From: Scatosoma sp002474405
GTDB lineage: Bacteria; Bacillota; Clostridia; Christensenellales; Borkfalkiaceae
Direction of reading: 5' to 3'
Assembly (NCBI GenBank): GCA_937892545.1
Contig: CALAFO010000003.1
Span: forward strand, 1 to 64,000
Length of the DNA stretch: 64,000 bases
Part shown: one piece after another, positions 1-8,316 of the stretch
Position numbering within the stretch: the stretch's first letter is position 1
How the letters are laid out: each line of letters opens with the position of its first letter
The notes under the pieces: generated by a model
Seen by the model: the letters and a program-made list of their open reading frames with translations, nothing else
Told to the model about the DNA's origin: nothing
Databases searched by the model: none
Made by a program: the position numbers and the translations under genes

Positions 1-60
1 CGCTTCAAGGCAGCTTCGGCAGCTTGGCTCCGCCACAATGTGGCGGTGGAGAGGACATAT
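1..60. repeat. Partial dispersed hairpin repeat at the window edge
   Basis: The hairpin CCGCCACAATGTGGCGG followed by TGGAGAGG resembles the second half of the composite repeats at 15773-16007 and 19424-19741 (variable stem-loop followed by a G-rich GAGAGG or GATAGAGG end). Only part is inside the window. The remaining sequence up to position 239 is AT-rich and I see no gene in it. Confidence 0.45.
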
Positions 61-239
61 AAACAAAGGCGTGCTCCTCCCCCCTTTAAAAAATAAAGCA
101 AACCACCCTTTCGTACAACAAATCCGCCGCATTAAACTTTATTTTTTAAAGTAAAACGGCAAAAATTCGCAAAAAAGCAAAGCAAAACCCGAAAAATTCA
201 GAAAAAACCGTCGTTTTTCAGCGGCGGCTTTTCTTTTGT

Positions 240-268
240 TTGACTTTTCCCGCGCCGAAGCGTATAAT
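240..268 (+). promoter_or_regulatory. glnN promoter (TTGACT, 17 bp, TATAAT)
   Basis: The -35 TTGACT is at 240-245 and the -10 TATAAT at 263-268, with 17 bp between them. Transcription would start near 275, about 40 nt before the glnN start codon. This also shows that an in-frame ATG at 236 lies inside the promoter and cannot be the start. Confidence 0.8.
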
Positions 269-313
269 ACCGTGTATAGTTCCGATACAGGAAAAAATCA
301 AGGAGAAATTATT

Positions 314-2410
314 ATGGAATCCACAAAGGAAAAGGCAACTCCCGCGGAAACGTTCGGCGAATACATCTTCGGAGACGCGGCAATGAAAAAGTACTTAACG
401 GCAAAAACCTACGATTCCCTCCGCCGCACCATCGACGAAGGCAAGCAGATCGACCCCGAAATTTCCGCCGACGTGGCGGACGCCATGAAAAACTGGGCAA
501 TCTCTCTGGGCGCAACGCACTACACGCACTGGTTTCAGCCGCTCACGGGCACCACGGCAGGCAAGCACGAAGCTTTCCTCGATTTCTGCGGAAAAGACGG
601 CGCGATTATGCGCCTTTCCGGCAAAAACCTCGTTGTGGGCGAACCGGACGCCTCTTCCTTCCCCACCGACGGCGCGCGGGCTACCTGCGCGGCGCGCGGC
701 TACACCGCATGGGACCCCACCTCCCCCGCGTTCGTAAAAGAGGGCACGCTGTTTATTCCGGCGGTATTCGTATCGTACACGGGCGAAACGCTCGATAAAA
801 AAGCTCCGCTGTTAAAATCGATCACCGCGCTGAACACACAGACGAAACGCATTTTAAAACTGTTCGGCACGTCCTGCAAAAAGGTGTTCACCTCCGTAGG
901 ACCGGAACAGGAATATTTCCTTGTGGATAAAAAAGTATACGACAAGCGCGAAGATCTGCGCCTTACGGGCAGAACGCTGTTCGGCAGCAAAAGCGTAAAG
1001 GGGCAGGAACTGGAAGACCATTATTTCGGCGTATTGCGCCCGCGCGTTGCCGAATTTATGAAAGACCTCGACGAAACCTTGTGGAAGTACGGTATTCTGG
1101 CGAAATCCAAACACAACGAAGTGGCGCCCGCGCAGCACGAACTTGCGCCCGTGTTCTGCGATACCAACCGCTCGGTAGATAACAACCAACTGATGATGGA
1201 GCTCATGAAAAAGGTGGCGGAAAAACACGGACTCGCCTGCCTTCTGCACGAAAAACCGTTCGAAGGAATCAACGGTTCCGGCAAACACAACAACTGGTCT
1301 CTTTCGCTGGATAACGGCGAAAATCTGCTGGATCCGGGCGCGCATCCCGAATCGGATACCCGCTTCATGTTCGTTCTCGCGTGCGTGATTTCGGCGGTTG
1401 ATACCTATCAGGGCATCCTTCGCGCGTGCGTGGCTTCGGCGGGCAACGATCACCGTCTGGGCGCGGACGAAGCGCCCCCCGCGATTGTTTCCGTATACCT
1501 CGGCGACGAACTGGGCGCCATTGTAGACAGCATCGTGCTCGGCAAAAATTACGTGCCGAAAAAGGCGGCGAAAGGCTCCATCGGCGTGCCCGAATCCCCT
1601 ATTTTCCCCATAGATTCCACAGACAGAAACCGCACGTCGCCGTTTGCGTTCACGGGCAATAAATTCGAATTCCGTATGCTCGGCTCGGCGGCTTCGGTAG
1701 CCGACCCCAACATTGTTCTAAACACCATCGTGGCGGACGCGTTTGCCACGGCGGCGGATAAACTGGAAAACTCCGAAAACCTTGAAAAGGACATCAAGGC
1801 GTACACCGAAAAGCTGTTCAAAGAACACTACCGCATTATTTTCAACTACAACGGGTACGGACCCGAATGGGAAGCGGAAGCGGAACATCGCGGACTTCTG
1901 AATGCGAAAACCACGGCGGACGCGGTGCCGGAACTTCTGAAAAAGGAAAATATCGACGTATTCGTACGCCGCGGCGTGTACACGAAGAGCGAAGCGATCG
2001 CGCGGGCGAACATTCAGCTGGATACGTATATCAAAAACATCCGCATCGAAGCGAACGTAGCGCTCGATATGCTGCGCAAAGATATTTACCCCGCCACGGC
2101 GGCGTATACCGAAAAGCTTTGCGATTCGCTTTCGGCGAAAAAATCGCTGTTCTCGCTGAACTGCACCAAAGAAGAAGAGCTGATTAAAACGCTTGCGGAA
2201 AAGCAGGAAAAACTGCTGGAAGAAAGCGAAGCGCTGGAAAACGCGCTGGATACTCTGCCCGAAGAACGGCTCGCCGCGGCAAAAGCCTGCGCGCACATCG
2301 TGTGCCCCGCCATGAACGAGCTGAGAAAAACGGCGGACGAAGCGGAAAATCTCTGCTCGGCGGAAGAATGGACGTTGCCGAGATACGTAGATTTGCTGTA
2401 CAGCGTGTAA
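314..2410 (+). CDS. glnN: Type III glutamine synthetase
   Basis: ATP-dependent ligation of ammonia to glutamate in the cytoplasm. The 698-residue length is typical of the GSIII family and much longer than the 440-470 residues of GSI/GSII. Recognisable motifs are HWFQPLTG near residue 72, GPEQEYFLVD near residue 195 (metal/glutamate-binding glutamates) and a GINGSGKHNNWS segment near residue 330. The start at 314 follows AAGGAG at good spacing. It has its own promoter and terminator, so it is monocistronic. No other nitrogen-assimilation gene is adjacent. Confidence 0.95.
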   Translation: MESTKEKATPAETFGEYIFGDAAMKKYLTAKTYDSLRRTIDEGKQIDPEISADVADAMKNWAISLGATHYTHWFQPLTGTTAGKHEAFLDFCGKDGAIMRLSGKNLVVGEPDASSFPTDGARATCAARGYTAWDPTSPAFVKEGTLFIPAVFVSYTGETLDKKAPLLKSITALNTQTKRILKLFGTSCKKVFTSVGPEQEYFLVDKKVYDKREDLRLTGRTLFGSKSVKGQELEDHYFGVLRPRVAEFMKDLDETLWKYGILAKSKHNEVAPAQHELAPVFCDTNRSVDNNQLMMELMKKVAEKHGLACLLHEKPFEGINGSGKHNNWSLSLDNGENLLDPGAHPESDTRFMFVLACVISAVDTYQGILRACVASAGNDHRLGADEAPPAIVSVYLGDELGAIVDSIVLGKNYVPKKAAKGSIGVPESPIFPIDSTDRNRTSPFAFTGNKFEFRMLGSAASVADPNIVLNTIVADAFATAADKLENSENLEKDIKAYTEKLFKEHYRIIFNYNGYGPEWEAEAEHRGLLNAKTTADAVPELLKKENIDVFVRRGVYTKSEAIARANIQLDTYIKNIRIEANVALDMLRKDIYPATAAYTEKLCDSLSAKKSLFSLNCTKEEELIKTLAEKQEKLLEESEALENALDTLPEERLAAAKACAHIVCPAMNELRKTADEAENLCSAEEWTLPRYVDLLYSV

Positions 2411-2430
2411 AAAGTGTTATATTTTGTCGG

Positions 2431-2475
2431 ACTGCCCCGTTTCGGGGCAGTTTCGGCAAACTTTTTAAAAATAAG
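2431..2475 (+). terminator. Terminator after glnN
   Basis: An 8-bp stem ACTGCCCC/GGGGCAGT with loop GTTTC lies 20 bp after the glnN stop. The following T-tract (ACTTTTT) is displaced by about 14 nt, so efficiency is uncertain. Confidence 0.5.
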
Positions 2476-2497
2476 CGGTAAAACAAGCAAAAACGGA

Positions 2498-2526
2498 TTG
2501 ACAAAAGCGAAAAAATATCCTATAAT
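2498..2526 (+). promoter_or_regulatory. tRNA-Gly promoter (perfect consensus)
   Basis: TTGACA at 2498-2503 and TATAAT at 2521-2526 with exactly 17 bp between. The start would be near 2533, ten bases before the mature tRNA, as expected for a strongly transcribed stable RNA. Confidence 0.85.
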
Positions 2527-2542
2527 GAATAAGCTGAAATAT

Positions 2543-2617
2543 GCAGGTGTCGCCTAGCGGTATGGCGGCAGCTTCCCAAGCTGCTTCCGGCGAGTTCGAC
2601 TCTCGTCACCTGCTCCA
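2543..2617 (+). tRNA. tRNA-Gly (anticodon CCC)
   Basis: A cloverleaf can be drawn. The acceptor stem GCAGGTG pairs with CACCTGC. The anticodon stem GCAGC/GCTGC encloses loop TTCCCAA, giving anticodon CCC. The T arm is GCGAG-TTCGACT-CTCGT. The CCA end is encoded at 2615-2617. It has its own consensus promoter and terminator and is monocistronic. Confidence 0.95.
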
Positions 2618-2618
2618 A

Positions 2619-2654
2619 AAATTTCCGATTGACATACAATCGGAAATTTTTTTA
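2619..2654 (+). terminator. Terminator after tRNA-Gly
   Basis: A 12-bp inverted repeat, AAATTTCCGATT and AATCGGAAATTT around loop GACATAC, begins almost immediately after the CCA end and runs into a T-tract: an intrinsic terminator. Confidence 0.85.
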
Positions 2655-2747
2655 TTCTCTGCGAATTCATCTCTCGGCGAATGCCGAGGAAAATCTCTCG
2701 ATTATTCGCTTCCCGTTCCGCAAATTTCGGCGCCGCTTTTCAAACGT

Positions 2748-2777
2748 TTGACTTTTCCGCCCGCAATGGTGTATAAT
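2748..2777 (+). promoter_or_regulatory. Promoter of the gene at 2822
   Basis: TTGACT at 2748-2753 and TATAAT at 2772-2777, spacing 18 bp. It lies 45 bp upstream of the start codon and shares TTTGACTTTTCC with the glnN promoter. Confidence 0.75.
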
Positions 2778-2821
2778 TTATGCGAAGAATCCCGGCAATA
2801 CAACCGAAACGAGGCAATTTT

Positions 2822-3841
2822 ATGTTCGATTATACGCAAGCCGCGGCAAAACAAATCGCCGCCGACTTCCAGAAAGTCCTTTATCTCATCTCCGTCTGTT
2901 CGCAGGCGGTATACATAGGCTATCTCCTCTACGCGCTGTGCGCGGGCACGGGCGTTCTGTGGGTGAATATTGTGCTGCTCGTCATCTCCTCCGCCTATTT
3001 CGCGTTTTTTCTGATTACCACGAAATGCGGCAGACTTCTGGGCGGCGCCAAAGCGAAAATCATACAGAAAACAGGCAAGCGCGTATATAAGTACTGCAAA
3101 CTGCTGCTGAAAATCTATCCGCTCGCCCTCACGATTTACGGGCTTTACCAAACCACCGAAAAGGTATCGTTTTTCGCGCTGCTCCTCGTTTGTTTCATGA
3201 TGATCGGCTGGATTCTTCAAATCGTGTTCGAGGTTTTCGGCGCCATCTTCTCCAATCGCTTCGCCCTGATTATGGACGGCGTGAAAGCGGACGTGGAAGA
3301 AATCAAACGCCCCGTTACCGCCGTGGGCAACTTCTTTAAAAAAATCACGGGAAAAGAGGTGGAAGCCCCGAAAGAGCCCACGAAAAATCAACTGAAACTG
3401 CGCGAAAAAGTAGAACAATTCCGCGCCGAACGCAAAGAAAAACGCGAATTGAAAAAACAGGAACTCATCGAAAAACGCAAGCAGAAAAAAATCGACGAAA
3501 AAGCGCAAAAAGAAGCGGAAAAGCAGGAAAAAGCCGATAAAAAAGCGGCAATCGCCATCGAAAACAAGCTTCTGAAATCGGCGGAAAAACAAGAAAAATC
3601 CGCCCGCAAACAGGAAAAACGCCTGCAGAAGAAAGCCTTGCCCGCGCCGCCCGCCGAAGATGCGGTAACTTCCGGGCAACCCGTCCTGCCTCCGCCCGCC
3701 GATGCGCCCGCGCCCCTTCCCGCCGCGCCGCAAACCGAAGAAACCGCCGCATATCTCGCCCTTGCTTCCGCAACCCGCGACGAGCAAGACTGGAAGGAAA
3801 ACGCGCCGAAAAAGAAGTCGGGAATATTCCGGAAGAAATAA
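2822..3841 (+). CDS. Membrane protein with long charged coiled-coil C-terminus
   Basis: 339 residues, family not recognised. The first ~165 residues hold about four hydrophobic segments, arranged as two pairs around a short basic linker. From about residue 180 to 280 the protein is almost entirely Lys, Glu, Gln, Arg and Ala and should form a long cytoplasmic helix or coiled coil. A Pro/Ala-rich linker and a basic tail (KKKSGIFRKK) follow. The start at 2822 is preceded by GAGG; an in-frame ATG at 2780 lies just after the -10 and is unlikely. It is monocistronic and convergent with pnp. A membrane tether or scaffold is conceivable, but I cannot assign a function. Confidence 0.75.
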   Translation: MFDYTQAAAKQIAADFQKVLYLISVCSQAVYIGYLLYALCAGTGVLWVNIVLLVISSAYFAFFLITTKCGRLLGGAKAKIIQKTGKRVYKYCKLLLKIYPLALTIYGLYQTTEKVSFFALLLVCFMMIGWILQIVFEVFGAIFSNRFALIMDGVKADVEEIKRPVTAVGNFFKKITGKEVEAPKEPTKNQLKLREKVEQFRAERKEKRELKKQELIEKRKQKKIDEKAQKEAEKQEKADKKAAIAIENKLLKSAEKQEKSARKQEKRLQKKALPAPPAEDAVTSGQPVLPPPADAPAPLPAAPQTEETAAYLALASATRDEQDWKENAPKKKSGIFRKK

Positions 3842-3868
3842 CAAACAGCGGAAAGCAAAACAGTTCGA

Positions 3869-3912
3869 TAAAAACAAATCGGCAGCCTGCGATCAACGCA
3901 GACTGCCGAAAC
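3869..3912 (-). terminator. Terminator after pnp (probably bidirectional)
   Basis: Near-perfect 12-bp stem CGGCAGCCTGCG/CGCAGACTGCCG at 3880-3908. On the minus strand it is followed by a T-rich tract (ATTTGTTTTTATC), and on the plus strand by a weaker one (AAACTTTATTT). It sits between the convergent genes at 3841 and 3931. Confidence 0.75.
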
Positions 3913-3930
3913 TTTATTTGCGGCTAAAAA

Positions 3931-6027
3931 TTACATTTTTTCAAGCAGCTTCAGATCAACGCCCTTTTCGCCGATTTTGATGATTTCCACTTTCACCTTG
4001 TCGCCGATATTCAGAACGTCCTCCACCTGATTCACGCGCTCTTTCGAAAGGCGGGAAATGTGCACCATGCCGTCCTTGCCGGGCGCAAATTCAACAAACG
4101 CGCCTACTTTGGAAAGGATACGCACAACAACGCCCACAAACATATCGCCCACTTCGGGGTCGTGCGCAATCGATTCCACGATGCTCTTCGCTCTGTGCGC
4201 CGCCGCCACGTCGCCGTAGCAGGCAATGCACACGGTGCCGTCCTCTTCGATATCGATTTTCGTGCCCGTCTGTTCGATGATCTTGTTGATCACTTTGCCC
4301 TGCTTGCCCACAACGTCGCCGATTTTTTCAGGGTTAATCTTAAACGAAATAATCTTCGGCGCAAAGTTCGAAAGATGGTCGTTCACTTCGGGGATACATT
4401 CCAGCATCTTGCCTAGAATGAATCTTCTGCCTTCCTGCGCCTGCGCAATCGCGTCAAGCATAATCTGTTCGGAAATCCCCTTGATTTTAATGTCCATCTG
4501 AATCGCGGTAATGCCCTTTTCGGTACCCGCCACCTTGAAGTCCATATCGCCGAGGAAGTCCTCAAGTCCCTGAATATCCGTCATAATCACGTATTTGCCG
4601 GTTTCGGGGTCTTTGATAAGTCCCATCGCGCAGCCCGCCACAGGCGCCTTAATCGGCACGCCGGCGTCCATCAGCGCCATCGTGGAACCGCATACGGAAG
4701 CCATCGACGAAGAACCGTTCGAAGAAAGAATATCCGATACCACGCGGATGGCGTAAGGGAATTCTTCTTCCGAAGGAATCACGGGTACAAGCGCGCGTTC
4801 CGCAAGAGCGCCGTGTCCGATTTCGCGGCGACCGGGGCTTCTCAGCGCCTTCGCTTCGCCCGTGCAGTAGCCGGGGAAATTGTACTGGTGCATATAGCGC
4901 TTTTCTTCTTCCTCGTCCAAGCCTTCCATTCTCTGCGCTTCGTCAAGCATACCGAGGGTGCAGGTGGTCAGAGCCTGCGTCTGTCCTCTCGTGAACACCG
5001 CCGAGCCGTGCACGCGGGGAAGAATACCGTGTTCGCACCAGATCGGGCGTACTTCTTTCAGCTTTCTGCCGTCGGGGCGCACGCCGTCCTCAAAAATCTT
5101 CTTTCTCACGATCGCTTTCGTGATATAATAAATGGAATCTTTGATTTCGCGCTGCTTATCGGGGTAAACGTCCGCGAAATGTTCGAGAATTTCTTTCTCC
5201 GCCTGCGCCTGACGCGCCTCGCGTTCCTGTCTGTCAAACGTATCCAGCGCCCACACCAGTTTGTCGTAGCCGTATTCTTTTACCGCCGCGTCCAGATCTT
5301 CGGGGATGTGATACAGTTCCATTTCTCTCTTGGGCTTGCCCACTTCTTTCGCAATGCCCTCGATAAACGCGCACACCTTCTTGATTTCTTCGTGTCCGAA
5401 CGTAATCGCGCCCACCATTTCGGCGTCCGTAACTTCTTTCGCACCCGCTTCGATCATTAAAATCGCGTCTTTCGTGCCCGCCAGAGACAGATGAATCGTG
5501 CTCTTTTCTTTTTCCGCCACCGTGGGGTTGATGATATACTTTCCGTCGATGCAGCCCACAATCACGCTGCCCGTAGGTCCCGCCCAGGGAATATCGGAAA
5601 CGGAAAGCGCAATGGAAGAACCGATCATGGCGATGGGTTCGGGCGCGATGTCGGGATCAACCGAAAGCGCCGTGGCAACCACCACAACGTCGTTGAAAAT
5701 TCCTTTCGGGAAAAGCGGACGAATCGGGCGGTCGATGAGGCGGCTCACGAGAATCGCCTTATCGGAAGCTCTGCCCTCGCGCTTTTTGAATCCGCCGGGG
5801 ATTTTGCCCACGGCGAACATTTTTTCTTCGTAATCAACGGAGAGCGGGAAGAAATCCATTCCTTCGCGCGGCTGCTCCGCCATACAAACGGTAACGTTCA
5901 CCACGGTGTCGCCGCAGCGCACGAGGCACGCCCCGTTCGCCTGTTCGGCATACTTGCCGATTTCCACGGTAAGTTCTCTGCCCGCGTAATCGGTCTTGAA
6001 AATTCTGCTGTTTTCTAAATTCGGCAT
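3931..6027 (-). CDS. pnp: Polyribonucleotide nucleotidyltransferase (PNPase)
   Basis: Phosphorolytic 3'-5' exoribonuclease of RNA turnover. At 698 residues it has the usual domain order: N-terminal RNase PH domain, alpha-helical linker, second RNase PH domain (with a GSSSMASVCG segment), a KH domain with the core KIGDVVGKQGKVINKI, and a C-terminal S1 domain starting near VGDMFVGVV. The start at 6027 follows AAGGAG. It lies downstream of rpsO on the same strand, the classic rpsO-pnp pairing, with a 223-bp gap containing weak hairpins. Confidence 0.97.
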   Translation of the reverse strand: MPNLENSRIFKTDYAGRELTVEIGKYAEQANGACLVRCGDTVVNVTVCMAEQPREGMDFFPLSVDYEEKMFAVGKIPGGFKKREGRASDKAILVSRLIDRPIRPLFPKGIFNDVVVVATALSVDPDIAPEPIAMIGSSIALSVSDIPWAGPTGSVIVGCIDGKYIINPTVAEKEKSTIHLSLAGTKDAILMIEAGAKEVTDAEMVGAITFGHEEIKKVCAFIEGIAKEVGKPKREMELYHIPEDLDAAVKEYGYDKLVWALDTFDRQEREARQAQAEKEILEHFADVYPDKQREIKDSIYYITKAIVRKKIFEDGVRPDGRKLKEVRPIWCEHGILPRVHGSAVFTRGQTQALTTCTLGMLDEAQRMEGLDEEEEKRYMHQYNFPGYCTGEAKALRSPGRREIGHGALAERALVPVIPSEEEFPYAIRVVSDILSSNGSSSMASVCGSTMALMDAGVPIKAPVAGCAMGLIKDPETGKYVIMTDIQGLEDFLGDMDFKVAGTEKGITAIQMDIKIKGISEQIMLDAIAQAQEGRRFILGKMLECIPEVNDHLSNFAPKIISFKINPEKIGDVVGKQGKVINKIIEQTGTKIDIEEDGTVCIACYGDVAAAHRAKSIVESIAHDPEVGDMFVGVVVRILSKVGAFVEFAPGKDGMVHISRLSKERVNQVEDVLNIGDKVKVEIIKIGEKGVDLKLLEKM

Positions 6028-6250
6028 AGTGTTTTTCTCCTTGTATCCTTGTATTGTTCTTTTTTTGTTCTTGCCCCGCTTTCCCGTCTGCCAAACGGAA
6101 AAACAGGAATTTTTTTGTTTTGTTCGTTGTCCGCGACTGCAATCGCGACAGACTCAATCCATCCCGCAAAAGCCGTCGCCGGGCAATCGGATTGCCCCCG
6201 TAACAAGCAAAAAAAGGGCGGATATAAAAACCCGCTCTTTTCAGCCGCTT

Positions 6251-6505
6251 TTATTTTCTCAGATTCAACGCTTCGATAATCGCTCTGTAACGCGCGATAT
6301 CTTTTTCTTTGAGGTAATCGAGAAGTCCTCTTCTTTTACCTACCATTTTCAGAAGCCCGCGGCGGGAATGGTTATCCTGCTTATGCGTAGCGAGGTGTTC
6401 GTTCAGGTGGTTGATGCGCTCGGTAAGAAGAGCAATCTGAACTTCGGGCGAACCGGTGTCGCCTTCGTGGGTAGCGAATTTAGCCATGATTTCTTTTTTT
6501 TCCAT
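6251..6505 (-). CDS. rpsO: 30S ribosomal protein S15
   Basis: Primary 16S rRNA-binding protein of the small subunit platform. The 84 residues match the family (84-89); the diagnostic GDTGSPEVQIALLT and DNHSRRGLL segments are present. GGAGG lies 8 nt before the ATG at 6505; the reading frame is open further upstream but lacks a ribosome site. It is transcribed from the promoter at 6589-6617 and is likely co-transcribed with pnp. Confidence 0.97.
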   Translation of the reverse strand: MEKKEIMAKFATHEGDTGSPEVQIALLTERINHLNEHLATHKQDNHSRRGLLKMVGKRRGLLDYLKEKDIARYRAIIEALNLRK

Positions 6506-6588
6506 TTTGTTTATCCTCCGATGGAATTTAGTACGCGTATCACAAAGCAAGCCGTCGAGATTCGCACTGCTTTGAAACCGTTGGTATT

Positions 6589-6617
6589 ATTGTACCACAA
6601 AGAAAAGAATAAGTAAA
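6589..6617 (-). promoter_or_regulatory. rpsO promoter
   Basis: On the minus strand, TTTACT (6612-6617), 17 bp, then TACAAT (6589-6594). The leader to the rpsO ATG is about 78 nt, long enough for S15 autoregulation, but I did not identify a specific S15 motif. Confidence 0.7.
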
Positions 6618-6734
6618 GTAAAACAGCCCCGTTTTTCAAAAATTCTTTCCCGTACGGCGTCCCCGCACAAAAGCCGCCCGCTTCCCATACGGTATTTCCC
6701 GCGCGGCGGCGATGAAAAGCAGCCGGGCGCCCGT

Positions 6735-8105
6735 TTACCCTCTTTCGAAAAATTCCGCCTTTTTCGCAATGATTTCGTCGATTTTTTCTATATACGTTTT
6801 CAAATCTTTCGGCGAAGCATACCGCGTGATTTTCCCGTCCGAAAACGTTACTTTTTTCGAAACGGCGTTCGCCCCCGCGGCGACGTTATCCGCGATTTCC
6901 TCCATCACGTCTATGTTGTACACGCATTCCGTGCCGCGTTTCGCCCAGCCCGCGTTCTCGTTGTTGCCCGCCTGATATTTCTGCCGGTACAGATAGTACG
7001 GGCGGTACCCGTTTCCGGGCAGCACCCGCCGCGAAAGCGCCACCATCTCCGAAACCACGGGCACGTCCAGATAGTCGGTTTCCTCTTTCAGCTCCCCCCC
7101 CGCTTTCAGGCAAGGGCAGTGCACCGTAATGTTTTCGGGCGCCAGCCCCACCGCCTCTTCCAGCGATTTTTCGAAATCCGCCGCCGTCTCGTCCGCCAGC
7201 CCCGCGATTAAATCGAGATTTATTTCGAACCCGTATTTCGCGGACATCTCAAACGCCCTGTACACATCCGCAGCCGTGTGTTTCCGCCCGATTTTCCGCA
7301 GCGTATCGTCCGAAAAACTCTGCGGATTCACACAGATTCTCGTAACCCCGTGCTCTTTTAAAAGCCGCAGCTTTTCCTCCGAAAACACGTCCGGTCTGCC
7401 CGCTTCCACCGTGTATTCGCACCCGTTTTTGCGCAGCTTGTCCACGGCGCAAAGCACCCGCTCCAGCTCCTCCGTCTCCACCGCAAACGGCGTTCCGCCC
7501 CCGATATACACGCTGCGCAGATTTTTGATAAGCCCCGCGCTCGCTTCGATTTCTTTCGTCAGACAATCGAGATACGCAGGCAGAAACCCGCGCGTTTTAT
7601 CGATGGGAGCGGTGATAAACGAACAATATTCGCACTTGCTGGGGCAGAACGGCAGCGAAACGAAATAATCGGCGTTTTTCTCGTCCTTCTCGTAAATCCC
7701 CCGCTGCGCCTCTAAAATTTCGCCCGTCAACGCGGTATTTTCCGCCGATACCCCCATAAATTCAAACAATTTTTCAAAATCCCGCCCCGCTTCTTTCTCG
7801 CGGTAAGCAAGCTTCGTGGGGCGAATCCCCGTCAGCGCTCCCCAGGGCATCTTTTCGCCGTATTTTTCGCTTAAAATCCGGTACAATCTCAGCTTCGCAA
7901 ACAGCTTTTCCTTGCGTTTGAATTCCAGCTCGCCCGAAAATTCCGCCCTGTCCTCGTATTCGTACTTCGCCCCGTCCACTTCGAACGCGTTTTTAAATAC
8001 GCCGTTCTCGTAGGTAAACGAATGCGAAAGCGTTTCGGGGCGCGACTTGAAAAGCCGCGCCACGTCGTATAATTCGTTTTCAAGAAATGTACAATCCGTA
8101 ATCAT
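6735..8105 (-). CDS. hemZ: HemZ-type radical SAM protein (coproporphyrinogen dehydrogenase-like)
   Basis: 456-residue radical SAM enzyme of the HemN/HemZ family. The cluster motif CPSKCEYC places cysteines at residues 154, 158 and 161, and YIGGGTP (SAM binding) follows. A ~150-residue N-terminal region precedes the radical SAM barrel, as in HemZ. The start at 8105 is preceded by AAAGGGA. The open frame extends ~61 codons upstream but is Arg/Lys-rich and has no ribosome site. It follows relA, a frequent clostridial neighbour. Since anaerobic gut bacteria may lack full haem synthesis, a non-haem role is possible. Confidence 0.85.
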   Translation of the reverse strand: MITDCTFLENELYDVARLFKSRPETLSHSFTYENGVFKNAFEVDGAKYEYEDRAEFSGELEFKRKEKLFAKLRLYRILSEKYGEKMPWGALTGIRPTKLAYREKEAGRDFEKLFEFMGVSAENTALTGEILEAQRGIYEKDEKNADYFVSLPFCPSKCEYCSFITAPIDKTRGFLPAYLDCLTKEIEASAGLIKNLRSVYIGGGTPFAVETEELERVLCAVDKLRKNGCEYTVEAGRPDVFSEEKLRLLKEHGVTRICVNPQSFSDDTLRKIGRKHTAADVYRAFEMSAKYGFEINLDLIAGLADETAADFEKSLEEAVGLAPENITVHCPCLKAGGELKEETDYLDVPVVSEMVALSRRVLPGNGYRPYYLYRQKYQAGNNENAGWAKRGTECVYNIDVMEEIADNVAAGANAVSKKVTFSDGKITRYASPKDLKTYIEKIDEIIAKKAEFFERG

Positions 8106-8316
8106 TCTGTCCCTTTGCTCCGCCCTCTGCCCGCGTCGTTTTCTCTTTTCCGCGTTTTTCCCGGCTTTTTTCGCTTCCCGCAACGCCGCCGCGTCCGCGC
8201 CGTATCGTCCCGGTCGTCGTCCTTTTCGGTTCGTCGTCCTGTTCAACCGCGCCCGCATCCGCGCGGTAGCGCCCGTACGCCAAAACAACCGCCGCCCGCC
8301 GAACGCGGATAAAAAA

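Noticed and set aside
2780..2821. Earlier ATG for the membrane/coiled-coil protein
   Set aside because: It lies three bases after the -10 hexamer and has no ribosome site, whereas the ATG at 2822 follows GAGG.
8106..8316. Open frame between relA and hemZ as an extra gene or N-terminal extension of HemZ
   Set aside because: It is dominated by Arg, Lys and Ala, has no ribosome site and resembles no protein; it looks like GC-rich intergenic sequence.
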